A stretch of DNA of 64,000 bases, taken from assembly GCA_007449985.2 (NCBI GenBank), contig VIIQ02000559.1, forward strand, positions 526,501 through 590,500, read 5' to 3'. Position 1 is the first letter of the stretch; each line of letters begins with the position of its first letter. Source of the DNA: Desmodesmus armatus. Its lineage: Eukaryota > Chlorophyta > Chlorophyceae > Sphaeropleales > Scenedesmaceae. Of this stretch, positions 11,372 to 24,200 are shown piece after piece. Both the position numbers and the translations under genes were made by a program. Under the pieces are notes generated by a model. That model saw only the letters and a program-made list of their open reading frames with translations, ran no database searches and was not told the DNA's origin.

Positions 11372-13525
11372 ATGCGTTCCTTGCTACAGCTCCAACAGCG
11401 CGTTCCGACAGCGGTGAACCGGCATCACGCCCAGGCGTCTATCAGCATCAACCCAGTACGTTGTGCTGTTGTCCACCGAGAGCGGGCAGCCAAGCGCCAG
11501 AAGACCAGGGCAGCAGCAGCACCAGAGGGCCACCCACATGCAGATGGATGTTCTACGTCCTACAATGCTAACAGGGATGATTGGGATGTCGATCAGTTCA
11601 TGCAGCTGCTGAGGCAGCGGCGCCAGGAAGGTGAGACAGGGGGCTAGTGGTGCAGCAGTCGTGCTGACAGAGCAGTGACCGGCCTACTTCTGTCCTGGGC
11701 TGCATGGAGGCTCGCGAGTGCCATGATGTCATAGCTGTGCAGTCCCAAAGATGATCGAAATATCCGCTGTGGGTCCTGGCTTGCATGTCCGGTACTGACC
11801 ATCGTGCTGCTGCTGCAACTGATTCACAACTGCTGCCAGCACCATGCTCCTGTCAGCATGCATGCACGCCCTGCCTTCACACGCACTAATCACTCACCGC
11901 ACACTGTCCTGTTTCCCGCCTTTTCCTGCTGCAGCAGGCAGCCCAGCAGGCCCCGGCAAGGTTTTCTTGGTTGGCACAGGCCCAGGAGACCCAGGGCTGC
12001 TGACCCTGCGTGCAGTACAGCTGATGCAGACAGCAGACGTGATCCTGTACGATAGGCTGGTTTCTGATGATATCCTGCAGCTGGTGCATGGTGGTGCTCG
12101 GATGGTCTATGTGGGCAAGCAGGCAGGCTACCACACTCGCACGCAGGTAAGTTGTAACCCTGCCGCTCGACAGCAGTCACCTGATCGAGCTTGCTTGCTG
12201 TATGTCCCTCATCTCGCAGCACTCTTGCAATAGTCTTGCAACAGTCTTGCATCACACATTTGTTGAGGCTGCAGGACAGTAGGTGTTGCATCAGGCTGCA
12301 CGTGTATTCAGCTTGCTTACTCATCGCTGCTGGTGTGGTTTTGCTGTCACATCACCAACGCAATGGGGCTGCAGCAATTTCTGTGTGTGTATGCATCGGC
12401 AGCATGAGTGATGCATGGGGCTGGACACTTGCGCTGTAACCGCTGCTATTCTACCTGTAGTAACTACTGCTGGTGTGTCCTACTGCTCTACTGCTGCATG
12501 CAGGCTGAGATTCACGAGCTGCTCCTGCAATTTGCCGAGGCTGGAGCCACTGTGGTGCGGCTCAAGGGTGGAGACCCCTACGTGTTTGGAAGGTGAGGAT
12601 TTCGTACGAGCAGCAGGCTGGCGTGGGATGCTCATACACTGGACGCACTTTGCCCTGTGGGCTTGCACAATTGTAGCGCTGTTGGGTGGCATGTCTTGCA
12701 GGAGTGCTGATTGCAAACTGCCACACGCTTTGCAACGCCTAGGACAAGGATAACTGGGCGCTTTCTGTGGTACTGGCTATATCATACTGCACCATCTGGC
12801 AGTGCTGGCGATCTGCCAAGGCCCCAGCTGTGCATTCTTGAGCTGGGCTCTAACTACTCCTGCATGTGCTGCTGGTTGCTTTTGTGCTGCTCTGCCGATG
12901 TTTCCTGCAGGGGTGGTGAGGAGGTACAGTACCTGCAGCAGCAGGCATTCCAGTGCAATGTGTACCAGGCATCACAGCAGCAGCAGGCATCTGTGCTGAG
13001 CTGGGCATCCCCATGACGCACCGGGGTGTGGCAACCAGCGTACGGTTCCTCACCGGCCACACTCGCGAGGGCGGACAAGCCATGCTAGATGATACCATCA
13101 TAGCAGCCGCGGATCCCAACACAACGCTGGTGGTGTATATGGGTCTGGGAACGTTGCCACAGCTGGTACAGCAGCTAAGTGAGAACGGCATGGCTAAGGA
13201 CGTGCCTGCAGTTGCTGTGGAACGGGGCACAACCGCAGACCAACGTGTTGTGTTTGGGACCCTTCAAGACCTCCATGACAGCATTCAGTTTGCCAAATTG
13301 AAGTCACCTACGCTGCTTATTATCGGGCAGGTTGTCGCGCTAGCGCCTGGGTGGCAGGAGTGGCGGGAAGCATGCATGGAGGGTGGGAGTTGGGCTGGTG
13401 GGGTGGCAGCGGCTGGTGCGGATAAGGCGCGGCCGTGTGCACGGCTGCAGCTGCCTGATGCTGTGGCGGCAGTGTTGCAGTACAGCAACAATGCAGCTGG
13501 CCGGGAGCAACCCAGCTTGGTGTGA
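11372..13525 (+). CDS. UPM1: Uroporphyrinogen-III C-methyltransferase (SUMT, siroheme synthesis), with a one-base frame break
   Basis: Exons: 11372-11630, 11935-12146, 12504-12592, 12911-13525. The enzyme methylates uroporphyrinogen III at C2 and C7 using S-adenosylmethionine, giving precorrin-2, the precursor of siroheme for nitrite and sulfite reductases. The first ~85 residues are Arg/Ala/Gln-rich with few acids, as expected of a plastid transit peptide. The catalytic domain starts with [19 protein letters not shown], then has [25 protein letters not shown] and [20 protein letters not shown], all classical SUMT motifs. The chain ends after [11 protein letters not shown]. Within exon 4 the frame of GGEEVQYLQ does not continue into VPGITAAAG. 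One missing base in the CAG run at about 12933-12943 would restore it and give [16 protein letters not shown], as the family predicts. No intron can explain the shift. Confidence 0.93.
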
Positions 13526-14559
13526 CAGTCTGGTGTATGTGCTTGATGCGCGCTTGGTTGTGTGCCATGCGATGTGTGTTTGAGCACGCAGGCTGTTGTT
13601 TGTGCTGCTGCTGCTTCGGGTGCATGTGGTCTGTGCTGGGTAATGCTGGGTGTGCTGTCAATCGGTGGAGTGTACCCCTTACCCTTTACCCTTGATGTGG
13701 TGTGAATTGTCCCTGGTGTCTTACAAGGCAGTATGCATCCTGCTGTCTGTGGTGCTGCAATGCACCAGTGTATATGATCCTTTTGCACGACACTGTTTGC
13801 GCTTGAGAGGTCATTCGTGAAGGATCCCAATGGCGCTTATTGATATGCCCTTGTTAGTGTTAGCATTCCTTGTTCAGTGGAGCTGAGCCACTCTGCTGTG
13901 TGGTGCACTTGTACAGCATTGCTGTATCTGTGTCGTTTGTGTCTCTAAAGCAGCAAGCAGTTTGTGTCTCTAAAGCAGCAGAGATGGCTTCACTGATGAT
14001 GCTTTGTCCAAACAAGTGCATGGATTGATTACCGCTTGTTGTAGCTTGCTGGGCGGACGGTTGTGGGTCCATTGTAAAGATCAGCCCAGTGAACTGGACA
14101 GTGACTGCTGATTATGGTGACTGTGACATCTATTACAGTGCGCAGCATGGCCCTGTTTCTGCCATGGGTTGTTGCTGTGTATATGTGGCTGGTTGACATT
14201 TTGCATCTCACAAACTCAGCCTGAGCTTGGCATTGTGCCACAATGGTGATGAGGCGCATCTTGCGGGGGAAAATCAAGCTGCAGGTCATCGCAGCACTTC
14301 TTCCCAGGGAAATGCAGTCCACCAACAATACACTGCACAGGCAGCTGTGCCCACCATGCGTGTAGAGCATTCAACATGCACATGCTATGATAGCACAGTC
14401 AGCACACCAGCATATATTCTTGTCACATGACTACTAGTAGCCCCTCTAGCAAAAAACATAACGCCCCCATAGGCATCCAGCTTGGTCCTTAGTCACATTA
14501 CAGCTCTTCATTTTTCAGTGGCCACAAGCTCAACCAGCTGGGCGGGGTGAAGGTGCTTG

Positions 14560-14629
14560 ATTATGCGTCACACTGCTGCTGAACATCCTTCCTGCAGGAA
14601 GGATGTTGGGCAGCAGAATGACACATAAT
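14560..14629. repeat. 70-nt near-perfect palindrome (hairpin-forming inverted repeat)
   Basis: Two 35-nt arms meet with no spacer and match at 30 of 35 positions. The central 26 nt (14582-14607) are a perfect palindrome around CCTGCAGG. It could be the remnant of a foldback or MITE element, or a structured RNA. No gene overlaps it. Confidence 0.9.
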
Positions 14630-15522
14630 CCCCCACCAGACATGCCAGACACTGTGCACAACATGAAAGTCTGTCTGGTGACCAGACAACAAACAACCTT
14701 CGAACAAAGTTGCTCTGGCACCCAGCTGTGGCTGCGCATGCTGCAGCGGCGTCGAAGTTCAGCGCATACTGCGCCGGTGTGTGACACACTGACTGTAACC
14801 TCACCCAGTAATACTTGTAAGTTGCTTGGCCACTGAACACTGTCAACTCGTCAAAAATTCACTGTCCCACATGATGAACCAAAACGTCACGTGCCATGCA
14901 TCGCACAACACGGTGAGTGTCAGCCGTGCAGAGTCCTGTCCAGTACCAACTGCTGGTTGCTGAGTGAGTGCAACAACATCAGGCACAGCTGTGGCACGTC
15001 CTCGTGGTAGCCCCCAGCTGCAGAGTTCCTGAACCATAATCTTCAGCAACTTCAACACCTGAAACAACGCTTGCTGCTCAACAGACCTTCCCCGTGACAG
15101 GGGACTCTGCTGCATGAGCAATGCCTGCAGCACTTGTTGGCAGTGGTGCACCATCAGGCATAAGCAAAAGAAAAAGCAGCAGGGCTGCCGTTGCCAGCGT
15201 CGACATGTGCTTGCAAGGCAGTTCAAGACGAATGGCAGACATCCATGGCATGGCCATGGCCCGCCCAAGTGATGGCGACACAAGTTCAGAGTCCTATGGA
15301 GTCCCATAGGTTGGGCCAGTTCGGCACGCCACATGGAATTCGAAGGCAATGCTGGCTGCTGTGGCTGCAGTGTAAGCCATGCAGCGAGCTGGGAGACAAA
15401 TAAATATTGATTAGCACGCACCCATCTCTATGTTAACAGCACCATTTGTCTGGAGCACCCTTCCCAGCCACTCAATGCAGCGGCCTTCCAGGCACCTTCC
15501 AGGCGGCCTTCACACTGTGCAG

Positions 15523-15528
15523 TATAAA
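15523..15528 (+). promoter_or_regulatory. TATA box upstream of the membrane-protein gene
   Basis: TATAAA lies 69 bp before the ATG at 15592, leaving room for a start site about 30 bp downstream and a leader of roughly 40 nt. It supports 15592 as the true start. Confidence 0.5.
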
Positions 15529-15591
15529 GCTGGGGACCGATAGTGTGCGTTATACCCAATTTTCTCTGAGACTAAACAAGCGGCCTTGAAG

Positions 15592-17693
15592 ATGGTGCTG
15601 CCATTGAGCGTTCCCCACGTCGTCTTGGGGCAACTTGATCTATGACTGGACGTGCTCAGCATCGTGTCCACAAACGATGTCGTGCGCACGTACACAGGCT
15701 GGACACTATGTGGTCGCAGCGTTGCGCCCTTCTTCAAGATGTGCCTGTTGGTGCAGGTGCTGCTGCTGGCTGGCAACTTGCTGTCCCAGGTGAGGTTGCT
15801 GCATGGCCCATTCAGCCAGCAGGCGCCCGTTCAGCTCTAAAAGCGTTTCACAGTAGATATTGCCTTCACATAAGGCTAGCACAGCAGTGTAGCATAGCAG
15901 CTGGCACAGCCAGATACGCCAGCAAACCCTGTGTTGCGAGTCCCAACCACCCGACTGGGACCCAGCATGGGCCACGGCCACGAAATGATCAACGTGCAGA
16001 CGGGACCCATGCATTCTCTGGGGAAGCAACAGATCAGACATACTGAATCAACCCTCCACAACTGTTCTGCTTTCCATCTCCTGCTGCCTGCGCAGGCCTG
16101 CGTGGCAGCTTTTCATGCAAGGCGCACAGGACAAAACATGGTGCTGGCCTTCGTTTTGGGGCTAACCAACTTCCAGCTCCCATACCTGGAGTTCAGCAAG
16201 CGCCTGAAGCCGTCTCCAGCCCTTACGTCTGCTTGCCTGGCCGTCCGGCTGAATGAGCTGGTGTGGGAAGCACCCCAGCTTGTGCTGTCCTGGTGTGTCA
16301 TGCTGGCGCGCGTGTCTCTGCAGTACACGTTCAACGAGGCAGGCATAGATCCAAGCCCAAATGAAGTCCGCACATGGTAAGTGCAAAGGTCTGACAGTCC
16401 TGCTGGTGTGGTTGCTGTGTGCCAAGTCTACAAAGGAGAAAGACGCGACGCTTGCGTGGGCAGGCTGCAAGAATCGCTGAATATCCGTGTCTGCTGTTGT
16501 TCTGCGTGTGATGCTGGCGGCGCAGTTGGGTACAGTCTTGCACGCAGTACACTCACAGCACTTTGGTACGATGTTGAGCGGGGCGTTGTTTGCTTTGCCT
16601 GCATCTGCTGCTGCATGATGTGTCTGCTTTGTGCAGGGTGATGGTGGTGCAGCCCCTCAGTGCCTGTGTAGGCATTTTGTCCCTCAGCCTGGCGGTCCTT
16701 GACTTCTCGCGGCTGCACCCCTCCAGCTTCTGGGCCTTCACAGAACCTCCCAGAAAGACAGCGCTGTTTGTCATTGACACTGACCCCAAAACGTGGGGGC
16801 GTAGTCTCATGATTGGCGTGCACTCTTTTGTCAGCGTTGCCAACCATACCTTCGTATTCATAGCTCTGCTGTTGATGACGCTGGTGCTGAATGCCGTAGA
16901 TGTGCCAGAAGCAGTACAAACTCGCCCTGGACATGCAAACCCCATTGGGTTGGGCCGCCTGCAGCCCCACCAACGGACTTTGTTTTTCTGGGGCGCTGTC
17001 GTAGGATTGTTTGTTCTGAATGTGGTGGTGCACCTTGGTATGAGGTCTTGGCGCATTTTGCCTGCCTCTGTCATCAGCATGTTTGTCACCATACCCTGGG
17101 TTGCAGCCAAAGATGTGACAAGCGAACGGGGGCGCAGCCCGCGTAGCAACTGGCCCAGTTGGGTCCTAACTGCTGTGTACTCAGTGTTGCTGATCATCCT
17201 GGCTGTCTTTGCTCAATTTAGGACCGGCAAAGACTTCATGACCAATGGACTCAAATGGAATTGTAACGCTCAACAGCAGAGCTGGGAAATGACCGAGGTT
17301 GGGGGTGGTCTGTTTGGAGCGGCAATCTGGACTCCTCGGGAGCCACAGCGTCCTGATGTTGACTGGACCCTTCCGGAGCGTGAGAGAACAGCCATTTACA
17401 GGGCCCACGACGACGCCCGCACTGCTGCCCGTAGGTCAGCCCGCAATGCATTCATGACCATGACGCACCTTCCATACTTTGTCCTCTACACCTTTGTTGC
17501 AGTGGAGGTTACACTGTTCATTGTGTTGTCTCGCATGGCCATGCGCATGCGTGCTGAGGGTAATGCGGTGCCCACCGAGCTGCCTGTGGTAATTTATCGT
17601 GGCGGGTTGCTTACACAGAGGGCTTCCCCTGTTGACAATGAGGACCATACCACACACCCTGAGGGCACCTCAGTGACTGTCAAAGCGCCTTGA
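15592..17693 (+). CDS. Multi-pass membrane protein, unrecognised (faint XK-like resemblance), with an in-frame TGA
   Basis: Exons: 15592-15789, 16096-16376, 16637-17693, in phase, 512 codons including the stop. About nine hydrophobic segments are visible, including CLLVQVLLLAGNLLSQ, LVLSWCVMLARVSL, FVFIALLLMTLVLNAV and VLLIILAVFAQF. The C-terminal tail after the last segment is hydrophilic. Between segments 2 and 3 the sequence NELVWEAPQLVLSW recalls the Glu-x-x-Pro-Gln-Leu motif of XK-related proteins, which are lipid scramblases, but this is only suggestive. Codon 18 (15643-15645) is TGA, with sensible coding on both sides. The start may instead be the ATG at 15739, which would drop the first 49 codons and the TGA. 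No function can be assigned. Confidence 0.6.
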
Positions 17694-17699
17694 AAGGGT

Positions 17700-18345
17700 A
17701 GGCTTCCTGGCGTCGGGCGCATGCACATGGTGTTTGTTGCGCATCAGCTGGTGTTTTGATGCGTGAGCTGTGTAGCACTCTGAGAATGTGCTGTGACTGT
17801 CAATTCAGCTAAATTGGTCACCATGAGCCTGTGGCGCTCGTCCTTTGACTCTCACGCCAGATGGCTTATGCTGTCAGGCGCATGTGCATCGTGTCTGTTG
17901 AGCAGTGGATGTCGCTGGACGGTTCATGTGTTGATGTTGTTGGACATGAGGGTGTCAGGCCAGGTGGCTTATGATGTTGGGCGCTGCGCATGGTTGAGCA
18001 GCGGGTGTTGTTGTCTCGCAGATGATCAGGGCAGGTGGCTTGTGTTTTTGGGCGCATGTGCATGGTGTCTGTTGAGCAGCCGGTGTTTTTCAGACCTTGG
18101 CTTAGCTGGAGATGAGGGTGAGGGGTTTAGGGCCAGGTGACTTATGCTGTTGGCGCATTCGTAGGGTGTCATTTGAGCAGTGGATGTTGTTTAGGTGTTG
18201 ACTTCGCATGTGATTAGGGTCAGATGGCTTACGCTGCGAGGAGGGGGTGTTGTTCAGGTGTTGATGTCGCTGGAGACGAGGTTAAGGGTCAGGTAGCTAT
18301 GCTATTGTGCGCATGCACATTGTGTCTGTTGAGCAGTGGACGTGG
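17700..18345. repeat. Degenerate tandem repeat array, about six to seven units of 80-110 bp
   Basis: Units share a GGTGGCTTATG segment, then a GGGCGCATGTGCATGGTGTC-like block, TTGAGCAGTGGATG and a GTGTTGATGTCGCTGGA block, with much divergence and unit-length variation. The array begins immediately after the stop codon of the membrane-protein gene and may overlap its 3' UTR. Confidence 0.7.
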
Positions 18346-21210
18346 TTTAGGTTGAAATTGCAGAAGGTTGGGGTTGGGTATTTGTGGTACCCAATTTCGG
18401 CCAATTACAAGTGTGCCCTCCTGTGGCACGCAGGCCAGACCTGGACCATACTCAAAGCTTCTAATGGTTATAGGCTAGCATATTGTGCATTAACAGGGCC
18501 CCATGAGCCCTCTTCGAAAGCCTGCCAATTTCACAGTCACGGCCAATTGCAACTGTGCACTACCAAGGACCCTTCGCGGGCAGCTGAGCCCTTCAAACGT
18601 TATGTACTGGTGTTGATCATTTACGAGTGCACGTCCAGCTTGAATAGCGCGTGTTACGCAAAGCACCTGAAAACGCAAATTCGATGTAATTACAAGTGCG
18701 AGTCAGCCAAAGCCCCAAGCAGCCCATCCGCTGGCGTTAGGCATTACCAAGCTTATCATGCATGTTATAAGGCCACTTGATGAGCCAGGGGCCTCCGCAA
18801 GTTCCCAAGCTGCTGTCACATTGTACATCTTGCAGCACTCTCAGCTGATCAGGGCCGATCTTGGAGCTTCAGGCACAAACATGCGCTGTCTGTGAACATA
18901 AGAAACCGCACCAACTGTCCCAGCTTCAGTCAAAAGCCTCACAGCAAGGGGGTGTGATCCCCTCACATCATGTGACTCACATGGCCACCACCACCCTGGC
19001 CTGAGCCTTGCTTGTTGATTGATGGCCTGAACAGCAAGCTGGCTGTGCGTGATAGGCCTAGCTGCAGTCACACAGGCGCAGCGCAATGTCTGCTAGGTGG
19101 TCAACCCGCACTCAGTGCAAGGTTGCGGCAGCTGGTCCCCCGAACGTCAACAGCTGTGCAGGATTGTTTGCAGACTAGCGCTTCTTCCATGGCTGCTAGT
19201 CAGGCTTCCAGCAGCTGTGCTGAAGATGCAATCTGTGGCTTATCGGCTCAAATGTTTGTTGACAGCAGCAGCACTGTCCAGTGATTCCGCGGGTGGTGAC
19301 TGGTGGGTAGTGCCAGCCTCAGCTTGCAGCAGAATGCCACTCTGCCGGGCAGAGCTTCTGCTTAGAGAGCATCCCACTCATAGTCACACCCAGATCACGC
19401 CCACGGAAACGTCAGACTTGGGCTACTGTTGACACATCAGCTGAACAAAGACGCACAACATGACCGCCAGTCAGCAGCAGCACCGTGGTGCTGCTGCCAC
19501 ACCAGCAGCTGCAGAACACTACAGAGACATGCAGCAAGGGGCCCAACAAGCTGCACTGCACGTACAGCACGGCACGTCGTTCTCCAACAGCAGTGGCCTA
19601 CCCGAGGGGACGGGCCCTGGCGGCACTGCTGCCGTACGAACTCCTGCCGTCCCTACTGTCACCAGCAGTGACTATGTGCCTAGCTTGAAGTCTCCACCCT
19701 TTATGCAGATGCTAGTGGTTCGCGTTTCAGTGGCAGCAGCAGTTCGGGGTGCCAGGCAATTGTGCATGCCCTGCCCGGCCCTGCAGCGCAAGGGCCTTGC
19801 AGCACACAAACCGGTTGGCACACACAAACTGGGTCACCCAGTAGGCAGGCTGCCTACTCCAATGTTGCACGGTTGTCTTTGCCGTTATGTTTCTTGCTGG
19901 ACTGGCAAACTGCCTGAACAAGCTAGACTGCAGTAGATTCTGCCATGACCTGCCTTCAGCTATCGACAGCTGTTAGCGTGCACACATTGCCTGATCTCAG
20001 GAGCCCTTTGTGCATGTTATCCATGCTTGCACAAGCGAGTTTACATGCTTGCTGGACCCTTGGCCCTGTCATGTTTTGGGCACCTCATCCTGCAGAGCTG
20101 CACTTGTTGCACCAAGTCTGCCCTCTGTTGGCACCAGGGTGCAGTGTGGAACACGGCACGAGCCTCAAAACATGCAACCGTGATAGTTCGGTTCTGACCT
20201 TAGAACCCTGCTTGCAAGCCAACCAGACAGCTTCAAGCCCCCTGACCCTCAGAACCCTGCAACCCCCACCAAGCCGGGCCTAAGGGTGTACCACACCTGC
20301 TGCCGCGGGTGTAAGTTCATCCCACAAATATGGAACATTCGCCGCTGGGGGCCAGGTGACGTCTGTTGTGGGGCGCATCGTGCTATTGAGCAACAGGTGG
20401 TGAGATCCAGGTGTTTACTTTCCAATGTTTGGGGACAAGCTTTTGAAGCTGGGGCTACTACAAAATCATGCCACAGCTGTGTTTGATGTTGTTGTGCTTG
20501 AGCACCAGAAAATGCGGAATGAGGCTCAGCAAGCAACATGTCCCATTGCAGCCTCAAGAGCGCTATATGCAGAGAGACAACTGGCAAGCCAGTTCCCTGT
20601 CATGGTTGCTGCTGCACTTTGGTGTTACACATGCCACGACAGTGTGCAAAGACCTTGCACATGTAGCAACACAACCACAACACAGGCACGGCTGCGCTTG
20701 TAATCAGACAAGCTGCTACTTGCCAACAGCTAGCCACAGTGGCAACTCTAGCACCAGGCGCACTGTGGTTACGACAGATGGTCTGACACCCACTAGGAGT
20801 TTGACTCAACTTTGGAAGGCTCCCATGAGCTGCCTGTCAACACCACAACTGGTAACCCAGCAACTTGTTTGTAGGCGCATCTTTAGGCGCATCAACAGCT
20901 GTGCCGCAGATGTGCGCCCCACCGAAACCAAACCTGAGGGCTGCTACCTGAGAATATAGATTGTAGTTCAAACTGCGCAAGTTGCATGCACCGCCGATCG
21001 GTGCTAGCCCCAATGCACCAGTCCACCCCACAAAGTTGCCGCTGATCAACGATGATGCATCAAAATAAAAGCAAGCCACCAACACCAAAGCAAAAGCTGA
21101 CTCAGCTTTCTGAACCCCAGCTTGCACAATTTCACAAACCACTTCCGGGAAGACTGTCAAATCACAACGCACAAACTCATGACGCACATACTCATGACGC
21201 ACACACTCGA
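18346..21210. other. 2.9 kb stretch without a supported gene
   Basis: The longest plus-strand ORFs (19460-19936 and 20468-20959) have no recognisable domain and no splice context. A diverged copy of the 17.7-18.3 kb repeat unit is present near 20340. Nothing else was recognised. Confidence 0.45.
20345..20425. repeat. Isolated diverged copy of the 17.7-18.3 kb repeat unit
   Basis: GGCCAGGTGACG, GGGGCGCATCGTG, TTGAGCAACAGGTGG and CCAGGTGTTTAC occur here in the same order as in the array about 2 kb to the left. Confidence 0.5.
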
Positions 21211-24200
21211 TCAAGCACCGATGTACAGCTCAGTGTCTGGTGCATCGCACTCCAAGCTCGCCACAGCAATAGCCTCCCTACGCCCTCCCCTGCTGCTGCT
21301 GCTGCTGCTTGAGCTGGAAGAAGATGAGGAAGAGGAAGCAAACAGTCCACCAAGCCAGTCGTCATCATGAGTCAAGAGCTTCCTCTTGCCTGCCGCAGCA
21401 ACCCTGATATCCGCCGCATCCTCAACAATAGGGCTGACCGGCTGGAAAGCAGACTCCTGGATTGTGCTGGGCTGGGCAGGGCTGGCAGGTGCGGGCTTGG
21501 CTGGACTGGCGGGAGCAGCCTTAGCTGGACTGGCGGGTGCGGTTGACACAACCGTGGGACCGGCAGGGGAGCTGGGAGGGGTGGGTTTGGGGGTGGGGGT
21601 GGAGGTGACTGTAGCGGGGGGTGCACCGGTTGCTGTAGCAGAGGCCCGGGAGGAAGATGAGCCGCTTCTGGAGGATGCGACAGCGATGACGGCTGCATCT
21701 TGGGCGGCCTGCTGGGCGGCCTCATCTCCTAACAGGATAGGAACAGCAGGACAGCGGCAGCAGGACACAGGGTGAGGAATGGTGTGAGAATGGCAGTTGA
21801 GGGCGGCAGTGCCAACACAGCACAGCACAGCAGGCCACGATGTGCAGTAAGGAAGGCACACGGCTGGCAACAGGCTTCAAGGACCATAACCTTATTCCGT
21901 ACCCTCGTGCCGTCTGTCCTAGTCAGCTCAGCACACCAGTCACCAACCTTCCAAAAGCAGGATCCTCAAACCCTTCCAAAAGCAGGATCCCCAAACCCTT
22001 CCAAAAGCAGGCAAAACCATCTCACCTGGCTCGCACACCGCGCCGCCGTGCACCCTCATGTCGCATCTCCAGAGTGCCCTTTTGGCTAAGCAGAAGCACT
22101 GCTAGCTAGCTAGGATTATTACAAACCAGCCAGCCGTGCGGTCTCAGAAACCCTGCATCCAAAGCAAACCAACGCACGCCTGCATCCAAAGCAACCCAAC
22201 GCACACGAAACCACCTCACCTGGCACGCACACGGCGGCGCCGCGCACCCTCAGCCCACAGCTCCAGAGTGCCCTGTAGGCAGGGAAGTCCTCAGGGTCCT
22301 CCAGCTGGACGCAGGAGCCCCCTGAGAAGCCCATGTCCATGTCCATTGAAAAGAAGCCAAAATCGATATCCATGCTACGGCGCTGCAGGACAGCGGCAGC
22401 AGAGTAGAGTGCACGGTACAGAAGGAGGCATCACTTAGTGGGGTAACAGGCGGCATAGTGTGTCTGTGTCAAGCGTTGTTGACTGTGCCACAGTGGGAGC
22501 AGGCAGCATGCTTTGCCGGGCAGGGCGTAAAGGGCGACTTGATGCACAGGCTAGGTGCGAGGGCACCATCAAAGATTGAGCACCCCCCCCCCCCGATGGC
22601 CAAGGCAAAGCGACAGAAGAAGCATACCGCTGACAGGCTGGCAGCCTGAGAAAGGCTACAGTCAACGCACCTTTCTCGTGCTCTCGCACTTGCCCTTGTT
22701 GTAGTACACCTTGGACAGACCCTCAGTCTTGGGCGAGATGGCCACAGCATCTGCATGCAGCATGCACAACCCCCATGAGCCTCTGGCTCCCTTGTGGATT
22801 GCTCAGCTTTTGCTGAGCCAATCACTGTAACTGTAACTGTAACAACAGTGACAAACACGCCTTTGCACTGGACTGCCACTTTTTGACCACAGAGCACACA
22901 CCAATGCCGGGCTATGACTAAGAGCTCCAAAAGCTGCCAATCAAACGTGTAATGGGTGTGATGATGGTGCCTGTGCAATTAACCCAGACAAAGCCTCAAT
23001 GGTGATGGTGCCTGTCCGCTTTACCTAGATAAAGCCTGATGCAACAGCCTCAAGGGGAAGAACCTTCAACGTCAAGGTCAAGAGTCTCACCTGATGCTGC
23101 GTCCACATAGACCTTGGAGATGCCCTGAAGCTCAGCATTCACGGCCTTGGTCACACCGGACAGGACCACGTTCGAGGTCCCACTAGACGTCACGTTGACA
23201 GTCTCGATGGTGCCGCGGGCGAACACAGTAGCCACGCTGCATGCAAGAAGGATTATGCGGGCAGGAGCATGCGGCACTCAGGATGGTTGCCATGTTATTC
23301 ACACAGTCAGAGGCCGGCGGCCTCAAGCCCTGCGGGTCTCAAGCCAGTTGCGCTTGGCATCATTCACTTGGGATGACTTCGTGATGTTGGTGCAGAGTGC
23401 TGCGCTGACTGCAAGAGCGCTCGCCCAACAGCAAGACACTGTGTGTGAGTCAGCATGATGGAATGTGCGGCATGGCTGAACAGCCACATGTGTCAGTCAG
23501 TGCATGCGCTTACCCAGTGACATCAATGATCATCTGCTTGGCTGACAGGCCCCTTGCCAGGATCTTGCCTGAGCTGGTGGTGAGGGTGACGTCTTTGGCA
23601 GGCACGTTGAACCCTGCATTTGACAGCAGTGACCAACAGCAGCGCGTCACGTGGTGCAAGCATCACGATTTCTGAGAGACAACAGCCTGAGGTCCCCGAC
23701 AAATGCAGAGCTAGTGACAAGGTGCACTGCTGTAGGTATGGCTTCTTGAGTGATGGGCAAGCAGCTGGTCCCCCCTTGCATGCGCATTGGTAACCTCGGC
23801 CAGCTGCATGCACCCTCGGCAGACCCTTCTCAGCTCGCATGCTGGCGTGCTATGGTGCTTCGGCAGCTACCCATAGCTGTGTTCACAGTGACAAACGCCC
23901 ACACCCAGGCAAGCTGCTCTCTGCCACCATGCATGGCCAAAGACCAACTTTTGACCTCCAGACCCATGCTGTTCTAGATGCTTCTCCGGAAAGACAGCAG
24001 GGCCCCACCTGGGTTGATGATGATGCTGCCCATGCCCTTATTCTCGACTGCCTGCAGCTTGTCTGCTGGCATGCTGACAGTCACGCGGATAGGCAGAGTT
24101 GACTCAAAGCTCTTGTTGAATCCCAGGAACAGGGTGTTGTTCACAACAGCGACCCGCAGGGCAGCAGACACCTCAGGCACCAGGGAGGTGGACAAAGAGG

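Larger units (their letters stand above)
13526..15591. other. 2 kb gene-free stretch between SUMT and the membrane-protein gene
   Basis: No ORF here shows a recognisable domain or credible exon structure. It contains the SUMT 3' UTR (a TGTAA at 14073-14077), a long imperfect palindrome at 14560-14629 and a TATA box at 15523-15528 near the next gene. Confidence 0.5.

Noticed and set aside
14843..15421. 192-codon minus-strand open frame
   Set aside because: It has no ATG at the start of the frame, a Leu/Gln/Cys-rich composition and no recognisable motif.
19460..19936. 158-residue ORF in the repeat-bearing gap
   Set aside because: It has an ATG and a partly protein-like composition, but no domain, splice sites or poly(A) context. 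Not enough to call a gene.
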